Positions 52,530 through 60,384 are shown, counted from the stretch's first letter. The stretch is 64,000 nucleotides of DNA from an uncultured Alphaproteobacteria bacterium (GCA_902599045.1 CACKEA010000001.1:140985-204984), one strand, 5' to 3'. Program-made: numbers and translations. The notes: generated by a model not told the origin, from the sequence alone.

Positions 52530-52979
52530 TTAAGCTGATAAAAGTTTAGAATTAGTGTTAACTTTTATTCTCCTTGGTTTTTGGTGTTCGGGTATCTCTC
52601 TTTCGAGATTTATGCTTAACAGACCATTTTTTAAATCAGCTTCTATAACTTTTACAGTATCAGCTAATTCAAATTTTCTCTCAAAATTTCTGTTGGCAAT
52701 TCCTCGATAAAGGTATTCTGATTTATTATCAGTTTTATCATCACCCATTTCTCCTTTAACAGTTAATAAATTTCCCTCTTGGGATATATCAATTTGGTCG
52801 TCACCAAATCCAGCCACTGCCATAGTTATTTGGTAAATATTTTTGTCATGTTTGACAATATTGTATGGTGGATAGGAAGACCCTTTGTTATTTGTAGAAA
52901 AAACAGTATCAAAAAGTCTATCAAACTCATCGAAACCAACTGATGATCTCCATAGGGGAGATAAGTCAAATGTAGTCAT
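52530..52979 (-). CDS. Hsp20-family small heat shock protein
   Basis: A 149-residue IbpA-like chaperone that holds unfolding proteins. The N-terminus FDLSPLWRSSVGFDEFDRLFD is typical of alphaproteobacterial Hsp20. The alpha-crystallin domain spans ~35-130 (YPPYNIVKHDKNIYQITMAV, LTVKGEMGDDK, YLYRGIANRNFERKFELAD, and the GLLSINLERE strand). A perfect AAGGAGG ribosome-binding site precedes the ATG, and a heat-shock-type promoter candidate lies ~95 bp upstream. Confidence 0.95.
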   Translation of the reverse strand: MTTFDLSPLWRSSVGFDEFDRLFDTVFSTNNKGSSYPPYNIVKHDKNIYQITMAVAGFGDDQIDISQEGNLLTVKGEMGDDKTDNKSEYLYRGIANRNFERKFELADTVKVIEADLKNGLLSINLEREIPEHQKPRRIKVNTNSKLLSA

Positions 52980-53070
52980 AATTAACCTCCTTAAGCGTTA
53001 ATTGTTAATTGCAGTTTTTTAAAACCTGCGTTAATTAAGAAATTCCTAATGGCAATTTCTCCTATTATTT

Positions 53071-53098
53071 ATTTGGTATTTCAAATTAGAATTTCAAG
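53071..53098 (-). promoter_or_regulatory. Candidate sigma-32 (RpoH) promoter of hsp20
   Basis: On the minus strand CTTGAA (53098-53093) is followed after 16 bp by CCAAAT (53076-53071), similar to the RpoH pattern CTTGAA / CCCCATnT. A start near 53064 leaves an ~85-nt leader. It contains a GCAG...CTGC hairpin (53011-53029) and two GCGTTAATT copies (52995, 53028). The match is by eye. Confidence 0.4.
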
Positions 53099-53147
53099 AT
53101 ATTTAAATAGACTATTTATTCATTTTTTTTGATGATAAGTTCTTTCA

Positions 53148-54119
53148 ATGTATTCAATTGTTGCTGAGAAGCCTGGTAATATAAGCGTTCTTCAAAAAAA
53201 AAGTATTGATTTCTCTGAGCCTAAGTCAAATGAAGTGTTGATCAAAAATAGAGCAATTGGGGTCAATTTTATTGACATTTACTTTAGGGCAGGATTATAC
53301 CCTTGGCCAGTAGACACAGATCTTGTTCTTGGCTCTGAGGGTGCAGGGGAAGTAGAGGCCGTAGGCCCGGATGTTAAGAATTTTAAAATAGGCGATCGTG
53401 TAGCATACGCACAGCCAAACAATGCTTACTCAACTCATAGAATAATATCTGAAGACCTTGTAGTCTCCATACCTGATGGCATATCTTATGATCAAGCTGC
53501 TGCTTCAATTCTAAAAGGATTAACTGTTAAATACCTTCTTTGCGACAGCTTTAATTTGCAAAGCGATCATGAGGTCTTATTTCATGCTGCAGCAGGAGGT
53601 GTGGGATTAATTGCAGGACAATGGATAAAAGAAATTGGTGCAAAATCAATTGGTACTGCAGGTAATTCTGAAAAATGTATGTTGGCAAAGCAAAGAGGAT
53701 TTGACGAAGTTATAAATTATTCTGAAAAAAATTTCTTAGAGGAAGTATTAGAAATTACAAACAATAAAGGCCTTGATGTGGTTTATGATAGCGTAGGTAA
53801 AGATACTATGTTTAATTCATTTAAATGTCTAAAAAAGCATGGGATGTTAGTTAGTTTTGGCCAATCATCAGGCCCTTATAAAGATATACAAATGACTGAT
53901 TTGGCTTTTGGATCTTTTTATTTAACTAGACCAACACTTTTTCATTTTTATGCAAACAGAAACTGGCTTGAAAACTCAAGTCAGAAATTATTTGAAATGA
54001 TAGTTAAAGATAAAATTAAATTAGATAAAATCACAAAATATGATCTTGATAATGTAGCTGATGCTCACACGGATATGGAAAATAGAAAGACTTCGGGCTC
54101 TATTATCCTAAAGATTTAA
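53148..54119 (+). CDS. NADPH:quinone oxidoreductase (zeta-crystallin type)
   Basis: A 323-residue medium-chain dehydrogenase without the zinc cysteines. Signs of QOR are IGVNFIDIYFRAGLYPWP, VLGSEGAGEVEAVGPDVKNF, the nucleotide loop HAAAGGVGLIAGQW and VVYDSVGKDTM. It would reduce quinones or enones with NADPH. It is divergent from hsp20 and overlaps the convergent aminotransferase by 17 bp. Confidence 0.93.
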   Translation: MYSIVAEKPGNISVLQKKSIDFSEPKSNEVLIKNRAIGVNFIDIYFRAGLYPWPVDTDLVLGSEGAGEVEAVGPDVKNFKIGDRVAYAQPNNAYSTHRIISEDLVVSIPDGISYDQAAASILKGLTVKYLLCDSFNLQSDHEVLFHAAAGGVGLIAGQWIKEIGAKSIGTAGNSEKCMLAKQRGFDEVINYSEKNFLEEVLEITNNKGLDVVYDSVGKDTMFNSFKCLKKHGMLVSFGQSSGPYKDIQMTDLAFGSFYLTRPTLFHFYANRNWLENSSQKLFEMIVKDKIKLDKITKYDLDNVADAHTDMENRKTSGSIILKI

Positions 54120-55449
54120 CCTCACTAAATACCTCTTTTAAAGTTTTCTCTAAAGTTTCGAAGATTATATCCATTTCTTCTTCAGTTGTAATAAAAGGCG
54201 GACACAAAACAATAGAAGGACCAAGCGGTCTACATATTAAACCGTTTTCGATACACTTATTAGCAACGCGCTCACCAATAGAAATTGAACCATCAAAAGG
54301 AATTTTTTTCTTTTTGTCTTGAGCCATCTCTAAAGCACCCATTAAACCTATGCCGCGCGACTCACCTATAAATTCTAAATCTTCAAATTTTTTTAAACCA
54401 CCCATAAATATAGGTTCAAGGTGTCTAACATTTTCAATCATTTTCTCATTAATGATAATGTCTATTGCTTCTAAGGCGAGGGCACAACCAACGGGGTGTC
54501 CGCCAGCAGTGAAGCCATGAAAAAATTCCTCTGCTTGATAAGAAGCTTCCATCATTTCTTTTGTCATTTTCTCTCCTAAAATGACTGCACCAAGGGGAAA
54601 GAACCCTGAAGTTATACATTTTGATGCAATGATAATATCCGGATTAATGTCATATGTTTCAGATCCCCATAAATTACCGGTTCTACCAAAACCACAAATT
54701 ACCTCATCAGCGATAAATGGAATATCGTATTTATTTAAAATCTTTTGAACTATTTCAAAATATCCTTTTGAAGGAGGTATGACACCTCCTGCACCCATCA
54801 CAGGTTCGGCAAAAAATCCAGCCACTGTATCAGGCCCTTCCTTTTGAATTAAATTTTCTAAATCCTCACCCATTCTTTTTGTAAACATTTCCTCGCTCTC
54901 ATTTTCTAAACAATATTTCCAATAATGAGGACAGGCAGAATGAATAAATCCATCTAAAGGTAAACCAAATTCACTATTATACGGTTTTCCAGTCATCGAT
55001 GCTGAGACAGCCGTTACACCATGATAAGAATTTATTCGAGTAATTATTTTTCTTCTGTTGGGATGACCTTTTCTTTTATTTATAAACCACAATAATTTTA
55101 CAGTGGTATCATTTGCTTCAGAGCCTGAATTTGTAAAAAAAACTTTACCATCTGTAAAAGGAGAGATTTCAATTAATTTATCTGCAAGCTCTACTGCTGG
55201 CTCAGAGATCCTTCCAAAAAAAGCATGATAGCCTGAAAATTTTTCATACTGTTTTTTTGCAGTCTCCACCATTCTTGGGTGATCAAAACCAACTACTGAG
55301 TTCCACAAACCTGAATTGGCATCCAAATATTTTTTTCCATCTTGATCGTAAACATAGATGCCTTTTGCTTGGTTAAGAACAATAGGACCAAGTGAATTTA
55401 AATTCTTAAGATCTGTGAAGCCATGTAAAACTCTATCTGTATTAATCAT
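54103..55449 (-). CDS. Class III aminotransferase (omega-amino acid:pyruvate type)
   Basis: A 448-residue PLP enzyme. Features are the N-terminal YLDANSGLWNSVVGFDHP, PLP-phosphate site TNSGSEANDTTVKL, YHGVTAVSAS, the cofactor Asp in FIADEVICGFGRTG, the Schiff-base Lys in IIASKCITSGFFPLGAV, and HGFTAGGHPVGCALA. These fit beta-alanine/taurine/putrescine-type aminotransferases with pyruvate as acceptor; the amine donor is uncertain. A 41-codon ORF starts just upstream on the same strand and ends 2 bp before its ATG. Confidence 0.94.
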   Translation of the reverse strand: MINTDRVLHGFTDLKNLNSLGPIVLNQAKGIYVYDQDGKKYLDANSGLWNSVVGFDHPRMVETAKKQYEKFSGYHAFFGRISEPAVELADKLIEISPFTDGKVFFTNSGSEANDTTVKLLWFINKRKGHPNRRKIITRINSYHGVTAVSASMTGKPYNSEFGLPLDGFIHSACPHYWKYCLENESEEMFTKRMGEDLENLIQKEGPDTVAGFFAEPVMGAGGVIPPSKGYFEIVQKILNKYDIPFIADEVICGFGRTGNLWGSETYDINPDIIIASKCITSGFFPLGAVILGEKMTKEMMEASYQAEEFFHGFTAGGHPVGCALALEAIDIIINEKMIENVRHLEPIFMGGLKKFEDLEFIGESRGIGLMGALEMAQDKKKKIPFDGSISIGERVANKCIENGLICRPLGPSIVLCPPFITTEEEMDIIFETLEKTLKEVFSEVKSLG

Positions 55450-55451
55450 CT

Positions 55452-55577
55452 TTAATCTACAACCTCATATAAATTTTCTAAATAAGGAATATTTCTAAAT
55501 GGTATATCTACTAACTCTGTATCAGCTAGAAAGTATCCAATAAAAAAAAAGAGTATCATGAAAATTAACTTGAGCAT
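55452..55577 (-). CDS. Small single-helix membrane protein (41 codons), candidate
   Basis: An ATG at 55577 opens a 41-residue frame that ends 2 bp before the aminotransferase start. The first half is a hydrophobic helix (LIFMILFFFIGYFLA) and the second half is a short acidic/polar tail (TELVDIPFRNIPYLE). It lies in the same orientation, within the aminotransferase leader and downstream of an intrinsic terminator. No family is recognised and the ribosome-binding site is weak; the main support is tight spacing and amino acid composition. Confidence 0.4.
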   Translation of the reverse strand: MLKLIFMILFFFIGYFLADTELVDIPFRNIPYLENLYEVVD

Positions 55578-55809
55578 TCTTAAAAAAGGATAATATAGAA
55601 ATCAAAAAAGGGTTAGAACAATTTGTCCTAACCCTTTTAGAAAGAAGTGGCCCACTAAGAAAAAAGCCGCTTCTATAAGGCTGTAAAAAGAGATTAATCT
55701 CTTAGAATCATTATAAATAGGCTCAAAAACAACATCAAGAAAATTGAAATAACCACAATATATAGAATAAATTAGATCTATATGCTACTAAACTTAGTTA
55801 AATCAAAAA
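55578..55809. other. Intergenic stem-loop cluster
   Basis: This gap has no convincing protein gene. It holds three hairpins in 100 bp. One is AAAAGGGTTAG/CTAACCCTTTT (55606-55638), followed by six T on the minus strand, so it is a good leftward terminator. The second is AGAAGTGGC/GCCGCTTCT (55643-55674), and the third is the perfect palindrome AAGAGATTAATCTCTT (55688-55703). An RNA of ~100 nt ending at the first hairpin would be leftward. The right end (55704-55809) is A/T-rich and should contain the promoter of the gene at 55810. Confidence 0.5.
55606..55638 (-). terminator. Leftward intrinsic terminator upstream of the aminotransferase unit
   Basis: An 11-bp stem (CTAAAAGGGTTAG-type on the minus strand, loop ~11 nt) is followed by a TTTTTT tract. 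There is no protein gene for it to terminate within the preceding 170 bp on that strand, which suggests either a small RNA or an attenuated leader for the downstream small ORF and aminotransferase. Confidence 0.65.
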
Positions 55810-57300
55810 ATGAACTTCTTTAGATTCCCAGAAAGTATCCCCACTATTTTTTACACCATCATTTGGATATGCTTGTTAGCAGCAATCAGTTTAGGCACAC
55901 CTTACTATTTTACTGATGATTTAAATTTATTAATTTCTTTAAAAAATAATAATTTAATTTCAAATTTTTCAGATTTTATAAATCCACATTTAATATTATT
56001 AAATCTTGCTGTCAAGATATCTAATGTATTTGCCTTAGATAATTACCTTCTATTAAGATTTCTAAATTTTATTTACTTAGGATTAGTAATTTTAGTCACC
56101 TATAAAATTATTAAATTAAAATTTTATGACCTTCACTATTTAATGCCACTTACTGCAGTATTATTGAGTGGTACGATTTTAATTTCAATAACAACCATTA
56201 ATGGCCCTCTTCTTTCTGGATTAATTACTTTATTAATAATTTATTATTTAATAAGAATTTTTGATGAAGAAAAGATTTTAAATGTACTTTTTTTTATCCT
56301 TTTTAGTTTAATTGCATTAATTTTAAATAATTTCTTCTTTATTATTTTAATCTCATTTTTGACTATATTAAAATTATTTAATATAAAATTAGAAAAGAAA
56401 AAACGATTGAGCTTAATTTCTTATCTTTGCTCAATATATATAATAGCTTTAATATTTTTAATTATTCAGGGTATTGATGAAACAGATAACCTTTCTACCT
56501 TTAACTATGATTTATCTATTTTGATGCAGAGAATTATAGAGAGTATTATTTTTTTACTTCCCTTAATAAGTCTGTTGATTATTGCTATATTTTATAATGT
56601 TTTCAAAAGAGTTAATTGGAACAAGGATTTAATAACATTTTTTTCATTAATAATTATTTCTTGGTTTTTATTTATTTTTTCAAAGAAATTAAATTTATCA
56701 ATACTGGTGTTTATGTTACCAATAATGTCCATTTACATTTTTAGAACATTAGAATTTGTAGAGTTAAAATGGTCAAAAATTTTTTTAATTAGTCTTATTT
56801 TAATACCAGCTATCATTATTTATTTTGATACATCGCTTTATCAAAATATGTCAGACATACCCCATATTAATTATCTCTTCTATAGTTCGATAATTTTAGC
56901 CTCACTAATTAATCCTATTTTTTCATTGCAGAAAAAATCTATAACTGCCGTATATAAAACTATCTCATTTTCCCTAATTTTAACTTTATTTTTTTCCATG
57001 ATATTTTTTTATTCTCAATATATGTCAAAAACATTAAGTTTTGTCATACCTGATACTTTAGTAAATGAGCTTAATTGTGATATACAAAAATCTGAATTTA
57101 TATTAGAAAAAGATCATCCATTGGACTTAATGTTATTTTTTAGTGATAAAATCGATCCAGATTACTTTTCTGATTGTCAAATAGTACTAACATTTAGCTC
57201 GATTGATAGTACTCCAATAGACGATAGGGATGCCATAAATAAAACTATATTAGATTTAACATCAAAATCTTATATTAATCTTAATTTTAAAAAATTATGA
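55810..57300 (+). CDS. Polytopic membrane protein, possibly GT-C-like glycosyltransferase
   Basis: A 496-residue protein with about 11-12 hydrophobic helices and a small polar C-terminal domain (residues ~425-496, after the last helix near SQYMSKTLSF). The first loop contains TDDLNLLISLKNN after helix 1. An acidic motif in that loop is what GT-C glycosyltransferases of the ArnT/PMT class use, but there is no other clear signature, so function is unassigned. It overlaps the PAP2 gene by 4 bp, suggesting a shared role in polyprenyl-phosphate or lipid-linked sugar chemistry (inference). Confidence 0.6.
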   Translation: MNFFRFPESIPTIFYTIIWICLLAAISLGTPYYFTDDLNLLISLKNNNLISNFSDFINPHLILLNLAVKISNVFALDNYLLLRFLNFIYLGLVILVTYKIIKLKFYDLHYLMPLTAVLLSGTILISITTINGPLLSGLITLLIIYYLIRIFDEEKILNVLFFILFSLIALILNNFFFIILISFLTILKLFNIKLEKKKRLSLISYLCSIYIIALIFLIIQGIDETDNLSTFNYDLSILMQRIIESIIFLLPLISLLIIAIFYNVFKRVNWNKDLITFFSLIIISWFLFIFSKKLNLSILVFMLPIMSIYIFRTLEFVELKWSKIFLISLILIPAIIIYFDTSLYQNMSDIPHINYLFYSSIILASLINPIFSLQKKSITAVYKTISFSLILTLFFSMIFFYSQYMSKTLSFVIPDTLVNELNCDIQKSEFILEKDHPLDLMLFFSDKIDPDYFSDCQIVLTFSSIDSTPIDDRDAINKTILDLTSKSYINLNFKKL

Positions 57301-58739
57301 CTTTTTTAAATCAATTAAATACTCAAGAAAAAAAAGTAAGTATTTATTTATTAATTGGTGCTCTTTTTTTCTTGTTATTCGATTACTCTATAGCTTCATT
57401 CTTTCATAGTTTAAACTATCAAACCAAGTCACTTTTCGGAACGCTTACTCATTTTGGAGACTCTTTATATTTTTTTATACCCACTATTTTAACATGGGCA
57501 CTAGTTAAAATAATTAAAAGTAAAAATCAGATCATGAATACTATCAGTGAGATAAGTTTATTTATTTTTTTAAATATTTTATTAAGCGGTATAGTCACAC
57601 AAATATTAAAACATATTATTGGAAGACCCAGACCAGTGTTGTTCAATGGTTTTGATTTAAAATCATTAGATATTATACACTTTGACTCGAAGTGGCATTC
57701 ATTTCCATCAGGTCATTCGGCAACTATATTTGCATTTATCTTTTGTATGATATTTCTATTTCCCAAAATTAAGAATATTCTCATAACAATTGCGATTATA
57801 ATTGCCTCCACAAGAGTGATTGTCGGTGCACATTTTATAAGTGATATTTTTGGAGGGGCACTAGTTGCATATCTTACCTCAATACTTATTTTAAAAAAAT
57901 TAGCCAGCAAAAAAATATTGTTTATAGAAGAAAATGAAAAATTTTTCCCAAATTCGAATGTAAATATAATTTCAAGTTATATTGGCAATGTTTATAAAAA
58001 TATTTTTTCTCTTTATTTGAATTTTAATTTTTACCTTAAAACCCTCACAATAACCCTATTGCTTTCTATTGCATTCTTCTTATTTCCTTCCTTGGACATA
58101 ACGGTAAGCGGTTTATTCTTTGGCCAGGATGGTAAATTTATTGCTACCGAGTCCGATTGGTTTATTTACTTTATTCGAAAAATGCTACTACCACTTTTGG
58201 TATTACTTGTTTTCTTTGTTCCTATAGCTGCAGTTTTCAAACAAATTTATTTTAAAGAAAAAATTTTAAATATACATGTTAGGGAATGGGTTTACCTATT
58301 CTCTTGTCTTATCGCTGGAACAGGTGTTGTTGTCAATTCTATTTTTAAAAATTTATGGGGGCGAGCAAGACCTAATGACACAATCCAGTTTGGTGGCCAA
58401 GAACCATTTACGATACCATGGTTAAATGTAGATTACTGTAGCACTAATTGCAGTTTTGTATCAGGAGACGTTTCTTTCTTTACGCTATCATTAGCTGTAT
58501 TAATCATTTTTAATAAGACCTCATGGAATACTTTTGCTTATGCCTCTATTTTTTTAATTTCACTATTAAGAATTATGGAGGGAGATCATTTTTTGAGTGA
58601 TACTGTAATGAGTTTCATAATTACATACGTAATTATCATGGGTTTAAAAGACATTTTTAAAAATTTTCCTGAGGATTTGAATTTAAATCAATTAAAGAAA
58701 TTTACTTGGCGGTCCCGCAAGGATTCGAACCCTGACTAA
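57297..58739 (+). CDS. Double-domain PAP2 superfamily phosphatase
   Basis: A 480-residue membrane protein with two PAP2 domains in tandem. Domain 1 has the full phosphatase set: KHIIGRPRP (~105-113), FPSGHSA (137-140) and TRVIVGAHFISDIFGG. Domain 2 has FKNLWGRARP and RIMEGDHFLSD, but its middle motif is CSFVSGDVS (~388-391), with Asp where the catalytic His should be. So only the first site is orthodox. Substrates may be undecaprenyl diphosphate or lipid phosphates. The last ten codons and the stop lie inside the oppositely oriented tRNA-Arg gene. Confidence 0.87.
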   Translation: MTFLNQLNTQEKKVSIYLLIGALFFLLFDYSIASFFHSLNYQTKSLFGTLTHFGDSLYFFIPTILTWALVKIIKSKNQIMNTISEISLFIFLNILLSGIVTQILKHIIGRPRPVLFNGFDLKSLDIIHFDSKWHSFPSGHSATIFAFIFCMIFLFPKIKNILITIAIIIASTRVIVGAHFISDIFGGALVAYLTSILILKKLASKKILFIEENEKFFPNSNVNIISSYIGNVYKNIFSLYLNFNFYLKTLTITLLLSIAFFLFPSLDITVSGLFFGQDGKFIATESDWFIYFIRKMLLPLLVLLVFFVPIAAVFKQIYFKEKILNIHVREWVYLFSCLIAGTGVVVNSIFKNLWGRARPNDTIQFGGQEPFTIPWLNVDYCSTNCSFVSGDVSFFTLSLAVLIIFNKTSWNTFAYASIFLISLLRIMEGDHFLSDTVMSFIITYVIIMGLKDIFKNFPEDLNLNQLKKFTWRSRKDSNPD

Positions 58740-58781
58740 ATGATCCGAAGTCATTTGTGCTATCCGTTACACCACGGAACC
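58707..58781 (-). tRNA. tRNA-Arg (anticodon UCG)
   Basis: On the minus strand acceptor GGTTCCG pairs with CGGGACC (one G-T pair). The D-arm is GTGT...GCAC, the anticodon stem is AATGA/TCATT with loop CTTCGGA (anticodon UCG), and the T-arm is CAGGG-TTCGAAT-CCTTG. The discriminator is G and the CCA is encoded (58709-58707). Its 3' part overlaps the end of the PAP2 gene. Its 5' half is repeated exactly 1560 bp to the right. Confidence 0.95.
58741..58781 (-). repeat. 41-bp direct repeat, left copy (tRNA-Arg 5' half)
   Basis: Bases 58741-58781, covering the tRNA from its first base to the 3' side of the anticodon stem, are identical to 60301-60341 in the same orientation. The flanking bases differ at both ends. 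The pair bounds a 1560-bp segment like the att repeats of an integrated element. Confidence 0.9.
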
Positions 58782-58918
58782 TTTATTTGATTTTATTTAC
58801 TTTTTTTCCAATTAATACAATTTTTCAAATACCATCCGACAAACTTCCGACAATTATGACAATTTAACTATATGAAAACCCTCTTAGCCTTGGCCAAACA
58901 TCCAAAAATCACATAATT

Positions 58919-58966
58919 TGTGTAAAGTATTGAAATATTTGTGTAATGAAATTATGTTATGTGTAA
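58919..58966 (+). repeat. Three TGTGTAA direct repeats upstream of the amidohydrolase gene
   Basis: TGTGTAA occurs at 58919, 58940 and 58960, spaced 21 and 20 bp, that is two helical turns each. The last copy ends 3 bp before the ATG. The arrangement suggests a regulator array; no known family is recognised. The rest of 58782-58918 shows a short CCGACAA/CCGACAATT repetition and no gene. Confidence 0.45.
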
Positions 58967-58969
58967 CTT

Positions 58970-60040
58970 ATGATTTACAAGTTAGTTTTTATATTTTTTT
59001 TTCTAAATTTTAATACCTTTGCGCACGATTATCCTCAATATCAAGCAATTGATGGATATAATTGCGATAGGGCATCTGATATAAACCTTACAAATCAATG
59101 TCGACAAAGTAGAAAATGGACTAAACCATACAATGGAATATTATACGATGGTCACATACACCCACAACACACCAAAAATATTGATAAATATACTGAGGAG
59201 TTGAGGGATAATAAATATGAGCTTATTGTAGTTATGGATACTCCTAATGGATACAAAAAATATCTCAAAGGAAAAAAAAAAGTTCAAAAAAAACTTAAAA
59301 AAATCACAACACTTTTTAATACAAAGGTTTTGTGTGGAAGTCATGTCCCGGGACTTATTCAAAAGGGTAAATTTGAACTTGCTCAAGATTATCTAGATAG
59401 AACTATTTCTCAGATAGAAACAGGAATATGCATAGGTTTTGGTGAGATTGGTATCCAACATTTTGATAAATCTTGCGGGAACGAAGAGATAATTAATACT
59501 GCCGGTAGACAGTCTGAGTTGATTTTGGATAAAAATAACGAGATATTTCTAAAAATGTATGATTATGCCAACAAAAATAGTCTTTTAATGGACATTCACT
59601 ATGAACCTGCTAGATGTCAAGAAAGCCCAAACACTAATCAATCGGTAGATTACTTTAAAGATGTTTGTCGTAAATACCCAAATATTAAATTATCTCTTGC
59701 TCATACAGGTATGATTACTTCACAAAAACTTGAGGAACTTATTACCACGTGCCCAAATATATATTCATCTATAAAACCAATAATGAAGCCTTCTGGTTGG
59801 GTGAACTTAGAACCTCCAAATAACGTCTCTAACGAATTTTTCGAAGATTGGGCATTATTATTTGAAAAATATCCAAGTAGATTTTATTTAGGTTCTGATT
59901 GGAAAGAAAATCATAGGTATTATGATATCACTTTAACAGAACATACTGACAATCTTAGACACTTAATAGGGAGTTTAAACAAGGAAACACAAGAGTCTAT
60001 TGCTTTCAATACAGCAAAAGAGTTATTTAACGTGCATTAA
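58970..60040 (+). CDS. Exported amidohydrolase-like (TIM-barrel metal hydrolase) protein
   Basis: A 356-residue protein with a signal peptide (hydrophobic residues ~2-16, then FAHDY). Metal-dependent hydrolase signs are DGHIHPQH near residue 60, FGEIGIQHF with a possible bridging Glu, MDIHYEPA, SLAHTGMIT and YLGSDWKENH. These follow the HxH...E/K...H...H...D order of the amidohydrolase superfamily (Amidohydro_2/TatD-like). Three cysteine-containing segments in the N-terminal part (YNCDR, NQCRQ) could form a disulfide. The substrate is unknown. It lies inside the tRNA-bounded segment. Confidence 0.75.
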   Translation: MIYKLVFIFFFLNFNTFAHDYPQYQAIDGYNCDRASDINLTNQCRQSRKWTKPYNGILYDGHIHPQHTKNIDKYTEELRDNKYELIVVMDTPNGYKKYLKGKKKVQKKLKKITTLFNTKVLCGSHVPGLIQKGKFELAQDYLDRTISQIETGICIGFGEIGIQHFDKSCGNEEIINTAGRQSELILDKNNEIFLKMYDYANKNSLLMDIHYEPARCQESPNTNQSVDYFKDVCRKYPNIKLSLAHTGMITSQKLEELITTCPNIYSSIKPIMKPSGWVNLEPPNNVSNEFFEDWALLFEKYPSRFYLGSDWKENHRYYDITLTEHTDNLRHLIGSLNKETQESIAFNTAKELFNVH

Positions 60041-60066
60041 AAGATAAAGTTAATGTATTTTCAAAG

Positions 60067-60201
60067 ATGTCAAATGATGAGCTATGGAGAAAATATTTAA
60101 AGCCAGTATATACTCGAGGAATGAAAAATTGTTTAAATATGATTCCAGTGTCTTTTATAGCGAAAGCTATGATAAACCTTTTTAGTAGAAAATTAATTTA
60201 G
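60067..60201 (+). CDS. Short ORF (44 codons) behind the amidohydrolase, possible relic
   Basis: The gap 60041-60384 holds a frame from ATG 60067 to TAG 60201. It is basic with a central hydrophobic part (KPVYTRGMKNCLNMIPVSF) and ends LFSRKLI. The frame is open further upstream to 60045 without a start. It looks like the C-terminal end of a lost protein or a small peptide; no family is recognised. The remainder, 60202-60282, is A/T-rich with no visible gene. Confidence 0.3.
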   Translation: MSNDELWRKYLKPVYTRGMKNCLNMIPVSFIAKAMINLFSRKLI

Positions 60202-60282
60202 AATTTTATTGCAAAACACAAATAAAACACACTCTTGCCGGATTCATGCTTTTTTAGTCACATAACTTTTAACTAATAAGTG

Positions 60283-60341
60283 ATTTAGAACCAGGACTGC
60301 TGATCCGAAGTCATTTGTGCTATCCGTTACACCACGGAACC
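60283..60341 (-). pseudogene. Degenerate tRNA-Arg copy
   Basis: The 5' 41 nt (60341-60301) are identical to tRNA-Arg(UCG), including the D-arm and anticodon loop. The continuation AGTCCTGGTTCTAAATCA is only loosely similar to the T-arm and has no acceptor 3' strand or CCA, and the anticodon stem is broken (TCAGC instead of TCATT). It cannot fold as a functional tRNA. Confidence 0.75.
60301..60341 (-). repeat. 41-bp direct repeat, right copy (tRNA-Arg 5' half)
   Basis: Exact copy of 58741-58781 in the same orientation, forming the right boundary of the 1560-bp segment carrying the amidohydrolase gene. Confidence 0.9.
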
Positions 60342-60384
60342 AATTATTGATATTATTAATTTTTAAATCCTTTAAAATAAAATA

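Noticed and set aside
60301..60341. Second functional tRNA-Arg gene
   Set aside because: The 3' half has no matching anticodon-stem strand, T-arm, acceptor strand or CCA.
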